Translations under genes and position numbers: made by a program
Shown here: positions 25,460-37,954 of the stretch, piece after piece
Position numbering within the stretch: the first letter of the stretch is position 1
How the letters are laid out: each line of letters begins with the position of its first letter
Source: Niebla homalea
Lineage: Eukaryota; Ascomycota; Lecanoromycetes; Lecanorales; Ramalinaceae
NCBI GenBank assembly: GCA_019925105.1
Contig: JAHGAU010000002.1
Location: forward strand, 1,674,001 to 1,738,000
Reading direction: 5' to 3'
DNA: 64,000 bases
The notes under the pieces: model-generated
Database searches by the model: none
Seen by the model: the letters and a program-made list of their open reading frames with translations, nothing else
What the model was told of the DNA's origin: nothing

Positions 25460-26097
25460 AATACTTTATAATTTATAAGTTTTATTATTAAAATAAACGT
25501 TTTATTAAAGTTAATACTTTTATATTACTTAAAGCTATATATTACTTATTAAGTTTTATACCGGATTATATTACTATTAACTTTACGTTTAAGGGTATAA
25601 ACTTATTAATTTCGTAATTATTTTAATTAACTCTTGATTTATTTGGGTATATTTATTTATTATAATTTCTTTATAAGTTTTTAACTTAATTATTTTCTTA
25701 AAGGATATTAAGGTTAAAAAGTATATTAATTTTTTTATTATAAGTTAATAACGTTAAAAAGCATAATAAATCTAATAATACATTATACGGTTTATTAAGG
25801 AATATATTATTTAATTTAGTCTTAATTAAATTCTTAATTTATTACTTTTATTTTTAATTATAATTGATCTTTAAGTTTTTAATTATTACGCTTAATAAGT
25901 CCGGTAAAGTTATACGTTAAATTAATTAAATAAAGATTACTATTAAAGTTTAATCGGTAAAGTTTATAGTTATATTGTCTTTCTTAATTAAAATATAATT
26001 CTTAAACTTTTCCTTTAAATTAAAATCCTATTAAAATCCTTTTTCTTTTTTAAGTTTATAAATTTAATTTATAAAATTATTATTATTTAATATATTT
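25460..26097 (-). pseudogene. Copia pol segment between LINE B and LINE C
   Basis: A further piece of the copia element by position, RIP-mutated, with no intact frame and no motif that I can name. Confidence 0.5.
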
Positions 26098-26109
26098 AAT
26101 AATATTATT

Positions 26110-28000
26110 ATGGCGACGAACAAAGGGACCCCAGAGGTCCAAAACGATACGTATACGTATAGCTTTAATAACAATAAGAGAAGTATATTAAGTATAATAA
26201 GTAAAAATGGCGTAATAATTAAGAATAAAATAGTAAACGGGTAAATAATTTATATTAACGGAAACGGCGATAACGCGTATAAATAATATAATAATAATAA
26301 ACCGGATAATACTTAAAATAAATAAAGGAATTAAGGTTAATAAAATACGCGTATTAAAACGTATAAAATACGTAATAATAATATGGAGGTAATAAGTAAA
26401 TAAGGGGGTAAAAAAGCCGGTATAATATTAATAGCGAGGGGTACGGGCGGGGGGAAAAGGTAAAAAAACCGTAATAAAAATATTATTAAGGGTATATAAA
26501 GGGGAAATAAAATTAATAAAAAAGATAAAACTTTAAAAAATTAAAAATAAAAAGCGGAGATAATACGTCGCCCGGTAAATAAAGGTAAAAAAGCGGTAAG
26601 AAAAACGGTAAAAACCCTAAAAAAACTCCTTATAATAAAGTAGAAAAATATTACGTTAAAGACTTAACCGATATTACGGATTAAGTTAAAGGACGTAAAG
26701 GACTTTTATATAAAAATAGGGATAAAATTGGGGGAAACGGAACGGTTATAAAGCTTTTAAGGGGCGGTAATAAGGGTATTAATAAGGGGTAAAGACGGCG
26801 GCTTAAGGTTAAGTATATAAGGTAAAAGTATAAAAACGGCGGCCTTTTAAATAAAAAAAAGTTGAGCGACGAGGGTAATAAAAGGGGTACCCGCGGTAAA
26901 AAATAAAAGGGTAACGGAAAAGAAAATAACTATATTAAGGAAAATAAAAATAATAACGGTCCGTTTATTTAATAATAAAAAAAGGAACGTAACGGTAAAA
27001 ATAAACCCATTATAATTAATAAAAACTTTTAAAATAATAATAAAATTATTAATAAAATAAATTATTATAATATATAAGCTATAAAATAAGGATATTTTCC
27101 TTAATATAACGTTTTTAAAAATAAAGGAAAGCTTAAAAAGGTTTAAAGCTTAAATTAATAAAAGAAAATATAAATTAATTAAGGTTTTAAGGTAATTATT
27201 TATTATTATAATAAATAAAATATATTTATTACGTTTTAAGGAAGTTAAAAGAAAAATTATATTAAGGAATATAAAAAAAAGAATATAATTCTTTACTTAA
27301 GGCTTAAAATTATTAATTATAAACTTCTATTAATAACGAGGAAACCTAACTTTTTAAGACGTATAAAGAGGTATTTTACCGTTATATTAAGTATAACGTT
27401 AATAAAAATATATAATAACGTTTTAAATAAAAAGATTATTAAAAAAGGATTTTTTAAAATAACTCGGTTATAAGATAAAACGGTTAATATTTATTAATAT
27501 TTTAAATATTAAGGCTATAAATATATTATTACGAAATACTTTAATATTATAAGGTATATAATTTACGTTAAAAATTATAATATCTATAAGTATATAAAGC
27601 TGATAATTAAGGGGCTTATAAAAGATACGCTTAAATACGCTATATATAATAAGGAGGGATACTTAATATAGGATTCTAAGTATATAATAAGAATTAAAGA
27701 AATTAAATATAAGGAAACCCGGATAACTATAAAAATCTAACGGTATAATACGTATAAGATTAATTTAATAAATTAATTAAAAATAACTTTAAAACGTAAA
27801 TTTAATTAATTAAATAATAAAAAATAAATAATAATAAAGAAAAAAAGCTTTTTATAATCTTAACCTTAAAAGCCGGCCGTCTTACGTTTTTAATAATAAT
27901 TAAGAAAATATTAAAATAAAAAACGTTTAACTTTAATAAGAAGTCCGTAACTTAAATAGGTATAAAAAAAAGAACCTTTATAAAGGTTAATATATAATAT
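26110..28000 (+). pseudogene. LINE C ORF1 (gag-like) relic
   Basis: The frame opens at the first base of the element with MATNKGTPEVQNDTYTYS and stays open for about 40 codons. The same N-terminus occurs in copy D and in fragment E (MATNNGTLEVQND), so it is the true ORF1 start. Downstream, stops and AT-rich codons dominate and I could not place zinc knuckles. The 3' limit is estimated from where endonuclease motifs begin. In LINEs of this kind ORF1 makes an RNA-binding protein. Confidence 0.75.
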
Positions 28001-28099
28001 ATTAACGTTTTTAAGAATAATATAATATAACGTTTATAATAAAGGAATTAAAATAATAATATTAATATTTAAGTTTAAAGAAGTTAAAAATATTAACGT

Positions 28100-31000
28100 T
28101 ATAATAATATAAGAATTACCGTATAACCTATATATATATTTATTTATTAACCCGGGGGAAAAGTTTTATTTAGCCTTTAAAAGGAATAAGATAATTAAAA
28201 TATACTTCTTTATAAATAAATAATTTAATATAAATAATTAAGATATTATTTATTATAATAGAAACTTTTATATATTTTATATTATAAAAAAAAAAAACTT
28301 AAAAGGCGACCTTAATATTTATAACGTATATAATCCGCCGTTAATTAATAAGAAAGGATTTTTTATAATATTATTATTTAAAAAGTTTTTAATTACTTTA
28401 AGTAAATATATATTATTTAAAGACTTTAACTTATATTACTATATATAAAATAAGGGAGAACATATAATAAATTACGTTAAATTGGATAATTTATTAATAA
28501 TTATTATTTAAACTAACCTTTTATTATTAATATTATAAAAAATTATTATGTAAAAAAGTTATAAATTTAAAATAACGATTAATTTAATTTTTAATACGGA
28601 AAAGATTACCGGTATAATCGTAATATATAAACTATAATAGGATTTAAAATATAACTTAAATTATATATTAATATAAATAACTTTAAATTAAACCGTTAAT
28701 ATAACCCTATTATTATCAATAAAAAAAGCGTAAAAAATGGTTAAGGAAATAAAGGTTTATATAAAAGCGGAAAAAATAATAATATAATTAATAAACTTTC
28801 TTTAATTAAATAATAAAAACCAGATTAATTTCTTTATAAAATAAATAATAAAAATATTAAATAAAGTAATTAATAAAACTATTTTAATAATAAAACTTTC
28901 TTAAAAAGTTAAATTTTATTAAAATAAAGAATATATAATTATGATTATAAAAGTGAAAAAGTTAATTAAGTAAGTTTTTAAGTATAAAAATTGAGAAATA
29001 CTTAATTAATTAAAAATTACTTAAAAAAAAAAGGAAAAAATTATTAAAAAGGTTAAATAAATATACTTTTAATCTATAATATATAATTTAACGGTTTTAT
29101 TTTATAATATTTAAAAGTTAATAAAGTATAATAAAGAATAAAATAAGAAATTAAAGTTTATCCTTAAATTCTTACCTTTTAAGAAATCCGATAATATATT
29201 AATTAATATCTTTAACGGTAAAATTAAGGCCCTTAAAGAAGTATTTTTTCCCTTTTTATTAAAAGTTAATTTAAATGATATTAACGGTATTACGTATTTT
29301 AACCCTATATTAATAAATAAAATAATAATATAAGATATAATAATTAAAGCGATTAATAAATTAAAGAAAAATAAAGCCCCGGGATTAAATAAAATTCCTA
29401 ATAAATTCTTAATAATAATAATTTTATCGTTTAAAAAGGTTTTTATTTATTTCTTTTAAATATATTTTAATATTAATTATTATTTATATAAGTTTAAAAA
29501 ATAAAAATAATTATCCTTAAGAAGCTTATTAAGTTAAATTATTTTAAAATAAAGTCTTATAAACCTATTATATTTCTATATACGTTAAGGAAAACCTTAA
29601 AAATAATAATAATAAAAATCCTTAATAACTATATAAAGAATTACGGACTTTTCCCCGATTAATAAATAAAAATAAAAAGAAATTAATTAATAAAAATAGT
29701 CCTTAAAGGATTAATTAACGGCGTATATATAATATAAAATTATAAAAAGAAATATATTATAAGTTTTCTTTCTTTTAATATTATAAGTATTTTTAATAAA
29801 ATAAATTATTAAAAATTATTATATAACTTAAGGAAGAAAAAGATATAATTTTTCTTAATTAAGTAAATAAAAAGTTTTTTAAATAATTAAGTTATATTAA
29901 TTAACTTAAAATAAAAAATAAGCTTAATAGAACCCGCTATAATAAGGATTCCTTAAAAATCGCTTATTTCTTTTATATTATTTTTATTCTTTAACGGTTT
30001 ATTAATTGAAGAATTTATTAAGTTAAAATAAAAGGTTTAAGTTAAAAACTTTATTAATAACGTTTACTTTTTAATTTATAATATTTTTATATATATAAAT
30101 TATTTAAAATTAAAATAAGCCTATAAAGTTTATTTTTAATAAGTAAAAACTTACGGGGCTTAATTTATATTATATAAATACGAACTTATTTATATAATTA
30201 AAAGCTTAAAACTATATAATATAATAACTATAATAAATTTAAATAAAGTTATAATAAAACCGGATATTAATATTAAAGTTTTTAACTTTTAAATAAATAA
30301 AAAGCTTAATTAAAAAAATTATATAAAAAAGGTTTAAAAAAATTAACTTTATAAGAAAAAAACGTTATTTATCTTACCGTATTAATATAGGGAATTATAT
30401 TATAAAAGGCCCGGATTATTTATTAAACTATAATAAAGTTAATTATAATATACGTTATAGTTATTTAATATATATTTAAAAATATTTTAAGATATAAGAA
30501 AAAGTTTATTTAAATATTATAAAAAGTCTAAAACCGGTATTTAAGAATAATTAATAGTATTTATAAAATAACCTTTATCCCGGTATTAAAGTTTAAAATT
30601 TTTATATTGCCGATTGAGGTTTTATTAAATTAAATAATTACTTAAATAAAGCTAAAAAAAAGTATATATTTAAATATGATAATAAGAAATAAACGGATCC
30701 GTTAGAATCTTAATAAGTTTTAAATTAAAAGGAATAAATTAAAAATATTTATCCTTTTTTTTATTAAGATAAAGTAAAAGTAAGTTAAGAAAAAAGTTAA
30801 CTTTATTAATATTCCGGAGGTTAATTTAAGCGGATATAAACTCCTATTAAATATAAGAAAAACCGAGATTAAAAAGATTTAAAGAACGAAAATTATAACG
30901 ATTACTTTATAAATTATAATAAAGTAAATTAAACGTTAACGGAGATATAAAAACTTTATACTTTAAAATTATTATTATTTAACTTTTAACGATAAAAAGA

Positions 31001-31650
31001 TTATTAATAAATATCTCCGTTATTATAATATTATAAGGAAAAATAATAATGTATTAATAATTTAATTCCGGACGGATAAAAACGGTTTAATTTATTTCCT
31101 ATTTATTATATATATTAAGGGTCGGATAAATACCGGATATAAATATAAGTAAAGGAAATAAAATATTATATACGTCTTTATTTTTTATTCTTTATTTACG
31201 GAAATTAAATTAAAACTTATCGTAAAAGTTAATATTTATAATTATTATTAAATATTATTTATAAAATAAAATATTTAAGTAATTATTAAGTTTATAATAT
31301 TTACCGGATTATTATTATAATTTAGCCTTATTATAGAAATAAATAAGGTTACTAAAAACCTTACGGAAAAGGCCCGTTACCGGTTAAAAAAGAAAAAAAG
31401 GAGCGGAAACCGGTTATATTAATTATATAAACCGGAAAGCATTTTTTATAATTATAAAGATATAATAATAAATACTTATTAAAAGTCCTTAAAAGAATTA
31501 ATAATAATAATAATGTAAGAAAAATATATATTAAGTATATAAATATTAATAAAAATATTTAAAGGTATTATATAAGGTTAAAGTAATATAAATATATAAA
31601 AAAACGGAAGAATAATAAGCTTAAGGATAACCCTTATAAGGATATAATCG
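28100..31650 (+). pseudogene. LINE C ORF2 relic: endonuclease and reverse transcriptase
   Basis: An apurinic-type endonuclease is shown by NVYNPP near 28,323-28,340 and by KDFNLYYY near 28,419-28,445, the RIP-altered form of the GDFN-x-HH motif. The reverse transcriptase starts with KKNKAPGLNKIPNKFL (KAPG at 29,373-29,384), followed by an ITDFSP-like segment near 29.64 kb where LINE RTs have YGLLP. Its catalytic box reads FINN at 30,050-30,061 in place of F-x-DD. Asp-to-Asn and Gly-to-Lys changes plus many stops match G-to-A mutation of the coding strand. The C-terminal 1.3 kb could hold an RNase H or zinc-binding region, but nothing firm is visible. Confidence 0.88.
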
Positions 31651-31912
31651 TAATATTATAGATTTTCTTAAGGGAGTTAAAATATAAAAAATATATAAAT
31701 AGATTACTATTCTTTAAATAACCGTTAATATCCTTTATTTTAAAGGATAAAAGGTAAAGGCTTAATAAATACTGGTTTTTACTTTAATATTATAAGTATT
31801 AGGTTTTTACGGTTATTAATAAGGTTAAAAGGCTGCGTATTAAGGAACGCCGGAATTAGCTTAGCTAAACCCGTAATATAAATCAATCAATTAATTAATC
31901 AATAATATTATT

Positions 31913-34900
31913 CGTTTCTCTTTAATATAAACCTTATATACGTTCTTTATTATAAAATTAAACCGTTTTATTTAAAAGTTAATTATTTTAAAATACTTAT
32001 TTATTTTTTCGTTAAAATTTATAAGAATATATAATTTTAATTAATCGTTTAATTTAATTTAATAACTTATAATTCTTATATATATTATTAATCTTAATAT
32101 TTATACATAAGTTACGTCCGGCGTTTTATTATATTATATTTAATACGGTATATTCCTTTTAAATCCTACGTAAAATATCCGTATAATTATATAATTTAAT
32201 ATTTAAATTACTTCCGGTTAAAAATTTTTATATATATTATTAACTGTCTATATAGTTTTAAATTTTAAATTAATTTCTTAATTAATTTTTTTATTAATTA
32301 AGTTTTACTTTAAATTTTTACGTATTATAACCTTAAAGGTAATCTTATAATATTTTAAATAATTTAAGAAGGCTTTAAATATATATTAATTTTTATTATC
32401 GGCCTAAAAACGTTTAATCTTTCGATTTAAGGTTTTATATTTAACATTAAACTCCTTAAACTTTTAAGTTACCTTTAACTTATATATTAAAAAATAAACT
32501 TTTAATATTATAATCTTATTATTATAAAATATTATATAATATATTATTTTATTATAGCTTTAAGAATTAATTATTTTTAATAAATTAATATAAATAAGCT
32601 TTAATAAATACTTTATAAGTTTAAAATATTCCTTATATAATTAAAAATATAGCCTTCCGGTAATATAATATATATAATAAACGTTTTTATAATTATTATC
32701 CTTATTATTATGTTTCCGTTTAAGATTTATTTTAATTAATACGTTAATTAATTAAAATAATTTTTAAGTTCCGAAATACTTTATTTATATATATTAAGTA
32801 AATACCGTAGAAAATATATTAAACGCCGTTATAATAATAATAAGTTTTTATAAATTAATTATAAATAAGCCGTTTTATTTATTATACGTAAGCTTCTTTT
32901 AACCGTATATTACCGTCCGTACCGTCTTAACTATATTAAGTTAAGTTTTATAATTTAATAATTATATTTTAAATATAAAATTAATTAAAGTTATTAAAAA
33001 ATATATTATATTTATAAGTTTTACTTTAACCGGCTTATTATTTATCTAATATATTACATAAATAATCCTTATATCCTTTATATATTCCGTTTTTATTAAT
33101 CCGGGTTTTAAAAACGTAAATTTATAAGGTTTTAAATTATTTTTAAAGAGTTTTTCTTATAAAAAATATATTAATTATAGTTATTATTAAGAATTATTAA
33201 TTTTTATATATTTGTTAAATTAATAATTATTATTTTTATTTATTATATATATATTAATAAGTAAAAAGTTAATATTAAAAAGTTTATAAATATATTAATT
33301 TCCTTAATTTTAAATTTTTTAATATAAAATTTTAAAAGTTTCTTTTCAAAATATAAGTCTTAATATTTATCCTTAATATACTTATTAATATATTCCTTTT
33401 AAATATAATATTAATAAATAGGCTTTTTCCGGGTTTTATTAAAAATCCGTTTATTATGTTTTTAACGCCTTTTATAAGATTATATTAATACTTTTAATTA
33501 TTAAATAACCGCTTTAACCTTTTTATTATGTACTTTTAATATAATATTATAAAAGCTTAAAATATTTAAACTTTATTATATAGTTATGTAAGAAAGTATT
33601 AAGTATTACGTTTATTACGATTTATTTAACTTATTTAAAAATATTTAAATTATAAAGTAATCCGGGATTATTAAGGAATTATTAATCGCTTTTATTTCCC
33701 CGTAAACCTTTTAGTAACGGTTATTATATTCGTTAATTATTACATTTAAGGTTTTCTATAAATTTATAAATATTTAAAGAAACTTTATATATAGTTTTAA
33801 ACTTTAAGGCTTATATTAAGCTTTAAGTTTTTCTTAAATTACCTTTAAATTATTTATATTATTTATTAAATATTAACCTTATAACGGTTTTTTAAAGTTA
33901 TATAAGCTTTAAAAACGTTTAAGTTTTTTAATTTTTAAAAATTATTAATTATTGTTTAATTTCTTATTTATTAACTTTACGATATTTATTACCGTTCATT
34001 TATTAGTAAGAAAATAAAGCTTAAAGGAAAACCTTCCGTAAAAGATTCTTTTTTATTTATATTAAATTAAAACGATTCTCTTTCCTTAAGTCTTTAAGTA
34101 TAAAAAGAAAAAATAAGTACTTTATATAATAATATTATTAAATAATAAGGTTTAAAAGTTATATTTTATATAAAATTGTTATATATTTTAAAGTAATAAG
34201 TAAATATAAAGCCTTATTAATTAAAGTATTATTTATTCCGGTTAATATTAAAATAAAACTTAATAACGTATTATAATTATATATATTCTTTTAAAATTTT
34301 TTTTTTTTATTTAAAGGCCTTTAATTTTTATAATTAAAATATTTAAATTCGTTTTAATTATTTTATTTTAATTTAAGAAATTTAATTTTTATAATTTTAA
34401 ATATAATAATTTATTTTAATTTTATTATTTATTAAAGAATTTTATAATTAAGCTTTAATCTTTTTTTCTTTAAGGATTAATTTTTACGTTAAAAAGCTTA
34501 ACCGTTAATTAACCTTTTTATTCCGTATTTACTTTTTAAAATTAAGTTAAAATAAATAATTTTAGGTTATAATATATTTTAATTAAAATAATTTATTATC
34601 GGTTTATTATAAAAGTAATATTTTAAATAAAGTCTTTAAAGCTTTAAACTTAATAAAGTTTTTTAATATATTTAACGTTTATTTAATATCTCTTATTTCT
34701 TAATTAAACCCTTATTAAGGCTTTACGTTATATTTATTAGCCTTAAGATCCTGCGTTTTTCAGGTCCGTTTTAATATATAAGCGTATACGCTTTTTAATA
34801 AGGTTAAAAGATAACGATTTATATATTTTATTAATAAAACGTCCTTTCTTTTTAATTTAAGTATTTTAAGTATTTAAATAAACTTTTTTATAAATATTTC

Positions 34901-35071
34901 TAACTATAATAATATATATATAGTCCAGTTAATATTTAATAATATATTCTGTTTACGTAAGTATAATTACGGGTATATTTTATATTATAAGTTTCTTACC
35001 GTTTAATAATTAAATTATATATAAAAAAGATAACTTTTAAGTATTTAAACGTACGGTCCGGGCTTATAACT
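31913..35071 (-). pseudogene. Copia 5' part (gag to integrase by position), RIP-degraded
   Basis: This is the upstream portion of the minus-strand copia element, between LINE C and the right LTR. By the copia order it should encode gag, protease and integrase. Stops are frequent and I could not recognise motifs. Close to the LTR, the minus strand reads TTATAAGCCCGGACCG, which may be the RIP-altered primer-binding site region. Confidence 0.5.
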
Positions 35072-35268
35072 TATTAAAATTTAAGAAATATAAGTTGCTT
35101 TATTTTTCTTATATATAAAAGTAAAATTATATATAAGTTTATTACCATTATTTTTTTTAAGTTTAACCTGTCCGCCGGACTTAACTTAAATCTAAGTTAC
35201 GTAAATGGTAACTATTTAATCTAACTTAGATCTAAGTTATATAGATAGCAATTCCTGCACATTCAACA
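35072..35268 (-). repeat. Copia LTR, right copy (5' LTR in element sense)
   Basis: 197 bp. In this copy the right outer half is spared ('gcaattcctgcacattcaaca') and the left half is RIP-mutated. It is followed directly by the AGCGG duplication. Confidence 0.92.
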
Positions 35269-35273
35269 AGCGG

Positions 35274-36420
35274 TTATTATTTTTTTTAATATAATAATAT
35301 AATTAAGTTTAGATTAAGCGGTTATTTTATTGGATTATTTATATTTTATATTTTAAAGCGTTTTATTTATTATTATTCAAAATAAAAATATAAAATTTAT
35401 TAATAATTTATAAACTATTATTCCAAATCGTTTTAATATTAAGTTAATTTTTATAATAATATATCATTTTTTAAGTAATAAATAGTTAAAACGCTTTAAT
35501 TAAATTATTGAGATTATATTACGTTATTTATTTACTACCTTAAACGATTACTATTAATAGCCCAGTATATTACCCCGTTTATTAGCTACGTTAAGTAATA
35601 GTATTAATCGTAAAACAGGTATACCTGCTACTTAAGTACTAAATAAATACAGAATCCGTAAAGGACTAAACCTTGCCCGGATCGGAAACGACAGTATTAC
35701 TATCGTTTTTATAAATAAGGATAATATCCCAGATGTCCTGAATAAAAACACGGTTATTATAATATTTAAATAAACCGTTTATTACCGATATTTATCCTGT
35801 TATCTTTATTATTCTATATATATTATTACGCGTAAACGTAAAAGACGTTATCGTACTTACGGCGATAATTATAAAAGCATAATATAATACGTAATATACA
35901 TTGAAGTTTTTCTTCATTAATAACTAAGTTAATTTACGATTATACCGTAAATATATTATTTTAGGTTTTAAAAATTATAATTATAAAATCGAATAATAAT
36001 TCGTTAACCTATTTAAGGTAATTAAGAAAATTAATTGTCTTTTACCGTATATACTTATTATTATTTATAAGCCGGATATCCCCTATTATTTCAATTATTT
36101 ATTTAAAGTTTACTGATTATCCTATTATAAACCCGTTTAAATGTTATATAGATTTTATTTATACCTTATGTTAGTTTTTACCTTAAATAGATAGATTAAT
36201 TAACGTCCGGAACGTATTTTAAATTATTATATATAATAATAACGGAACGGTAATACTATTATGTAGTATTTTGTCCGTTATAAAAATCTTAAAGTTAAGT
36301 ATAATAAATAATTGTTGGATAGGCGTGTCCTTAATAAACTTATACGTACATTTAATACACCAAATTAATAACGCATAATCGCGGTTCGGGTGTGATCGCG
36401 GATGGTTTTGCGACACGTCC
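35274..36420. other. RIP-degraded DNA with a less mutated patch
   Basis: AT-rich sequence to the right of the copia element. A patch at about 35,560-35,760 keeps more GC ('ccttgcccggatcggaaacgac') and may be the edge of an undetected element. The 65-codon minus-strand frame at 36219-36416 has no recognisable motif. If the copia element landed in the gypsy pol remnant at 18.9-21.5 kb, that remnant should continue here, but I could not confirm it. Confidence 0.45.
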
Positions 36421-36506
36421 GCACCTTGTCCGTTATACTGTTTACACTGCAGTATGATACCCCGGTATGTTTTGGTTCAGAAAGGGAGGTCCCTTACTCT
36501 TGGGAC
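36421..36506 (+). other. Possible internal 3' end of a TRIM-type element
   Basis: A GC-retaining stretch left of the palindromic element. The 17 bases on the other side of that element (36921-36937, ctttgtccgtggcaaac) match the internal 3' end of TRIM2 (ttttgtgagtggcaaat) just before its LTR. The palindromic element therefore probably sits inside the internal region of a third TRIM-type element, of which this is the left piece. No left LTR was found. Confidence 0.45.
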
Positions 36507-36920
36507 TACTCCGGGAAGCGGGATGGGATAGGGACGGGATAAGGATGGGATAAGGATAAGACGGGATAAAGTAAATAAAATTTCATCCTTTAAGATAGGA
36601 TAAAATATTATATCCCATCTTATATACCCTATTATCCCGTTAAGATTTATTTATAATATAAAAAGTATTATTTTTAATAAAATCTTAATAAATATAATTA
36701 AGTTTATAAAAAAAGATCAAAAAAAAATCAAAAAATCAGAAATTCAATAAAAAAAAGTAAATTATGTACTTAATTAAGTTAGACTGGGATTTTTAGGATA
36801 TCCCATCCTATCCCGGAAAAAGTGGGATAAGATGGGATGCGGAAATTCCTTATCCCGTCCCACGCGGGATGGGATAAGTGAATCAAAATTCCGTCCCATC
36901 CCGTCCCGCTTCCCGGAGTA
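36507..36920. mobile_element. Palindromic hAT-like MITE 1 (414 bp)
   Basis: The ends are inverted repeats beginning TACTCCGGGAAGCGGGA, with one mismatch in the first 23 bp. Subterminal arrays of GGGATA/GGGATGGGATAAG-type motifs lie at both ends, in inverted orientation. The middle 200 bp is AT-rich. There is no transposase frame; the two 62-codon frames that cross it (36774-36967) are products of the repeats. The termini share TACTCC with the element at 59742-60203, which has a clear 8-bp duplication. Here the flanking octamers (CTTGGGAC and CTTTGTCC) match at only five of eight positions, so either the target duplication has decayed or the flanks were rearranged. Confidence 0.75.
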
Positions 36921-36937
36921 CTTTGTCCGTGGCAAAC

Positions 36938-37100
36938 TGTTAGGACATAGGCATGTGTACATAGCATAGGTAGTGTTTTATCCGTTGTCCCTTTGGGACA
37001 CGGGCATACGTTGTCCCGTTCCGGACAAACATCCTTAGGTAGAATCGATCCTGAGATCGATCAACATTCAACTTACATTACTCATACTATGACCCCCACA
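36938..37100 (+). repeat. LTR of a third TRIM-type element (163 bp)
   Basis: It begins TGTTAGGACATAGG and ends CCCCCACA, and is preceded by GTGGCAAAC, just as the right LTR of TRIM2 is preceded by GTGGCAAAT. Inside it shares TGTACATAGCAT-type and ATCAACATTCA-type blocks with the TRIM1 and TRIM2 LTRs but is otherwise different, so it is a separate subfamily. It is not RIP-mutated. No partner LTR or target duplication was found, so it is the 3' LTR of a truncated or rearranged copy. Confidence 0.7.
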
Positions 37101-37814
37101 ATTAATATATTAATTATACAATAATTTTATATTATTATAATATTAATATTATTGATTTTTATTAATAAAAATAATTATTATATTATTTTAATTATTTTCT
37201 TTTAAACGTTATATTATATTATTTTTAATATTATCGGTATATTATTTATTTATTATAATTAAATTAATTTTATTATTTATTTTTATTTAATTACTTAAAA
37301 AGCTATTCCCCTTATTAAATCTTAAGGTTTATTAATCCGGTTTGTTCGCTATTATTATTTTTTTTTTTAACCGACTTACTTATAAATTAAATATAATTAA
37401 TGTTTCTTTTTTTTAAAATTTTTTTTAGCCGCTTATAACCATTATTTATCTTTTTTAATTAAGGAAACTGGCTTTTTCCTCTTAAAATTAACCTGATAAG
37501 CTTAATTTTTTTTATTTTTATAATACCGGATTACCTTATTAATAATCTTCTAATCCTTTTATTTAATTTTTTTTAAACGGATAAAATATTTTAAGTTTTA
37601 TGTTATATATCCTTTTTAATTATATATTATATATTTAACCGCGTTTTTTATTTAACCTTTTTTTATAACTCCTTAATATTTATATATATTATATCTTTTT
37701 ATATATATTACGTATTCTATCAGGTTAATATATTTTATAATAATATATTTATATTTTTAATATTAAGAAAATTAAGGGATATTTACCGTTTTATTTTAAA
37801 ACCTTATTAATTTA
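37101..37814. other. RIP-degraded DNA, nothing recognised
   Basis: T-rich, stop-dense sequence with RIP-type composition. I see no repeat pair or motif in it. Confidence 0.5.
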
Positions 37815-37930
37815 AAAGATTGTTACGGTATGGACCATAGGAGGATCCCTTAACGCGGATCGGGCTTACCTTATTCCGTGATGCTTAACGTACATATTAA
37901 TATTACGCACCCGCATAGCTAGGTAATTAC
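37815..37930 (+). other. GC-retaining island upstream of LINE fragment E
   Basis: About 115 bp of ordinary composition ('ggaccataggaggatcccttaacgcgg' region, split by CpG-rich words) directly precedes the LINE 5'-end fragment. It could be a LINE 5' untranslated region, since the fragment shows sequence upstream of the ATG that copy C lacks. The alternative is an unrelated spared patch. The 65-codon minus-strand frame spanning 37866-38063 is antisense to the LINE start and not a gene. Confidence 0.35.
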
Positions 37931-37954
37931 TTATTATATATATTATATTTACTT

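Larger units (their letters stand above)
26110..31900 (+). mobile_element. LINE copy C, near full-length non-LTR retrotransposon (5,791 bp)
   Basis: The copy starts exactly at an ATG and ends with a tail of ATCA/ATTA units. The 12-bp target duplication AATAATATTATT (26098-26109 and 31901-31912) fixes both ends. It has two coding regions in the usual order: ORF1 at the 5' end, then an endonuclease plus reverse transcriptase region. RIP has destroyed both, but the outer 50-100 bp at each end remain almost unmutated. The endonuclease-RT order and the two-ORF layout suggest a Tad1-type fungal LINE, which is inference. It is inserted in the minus-strand copia element, in opposite orientation. Confidence 0.92.
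21551..35268 (-). mobile_element. Ty1/copia element on the minus strand, expanded by nested LINEs
   Basis: Two 197-bp LTRs (21551-21747 and 35072-35268) are flanked by the perfect 5-bp duplication AGCGG (21546-21550 and 35269-35273). A pyrimidine run TTTTCCTTT next to the left LTR is a polypurine tract on the minus strand, so transcription runs right to left. Near 22,436-22,460 the minus strand reads NYTDSDF, followed by an INFIYKLI-like segment. This is the copia RNase H motif (Y-S/T-DADW-AGD) and sits at the 3' end of the element, as in Ty1/copia. Three LINE insertions with their duplications account for 8,005 bp. Removing them leaves 5,713 bp, a usual copia length. Confidence 0.9.

Noticed and set aside
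21551..35268. A single giant LTR element with extra genes
   Set aside because: The excess length is fully explained by three LINE insertions with their own target duplications.
36774..36967. Two 62-codon minus-strand frames
   Set aside because: They run across the GGGATA-type repeats of MITE 1 and the adjacent LTR start; repeat-derived.
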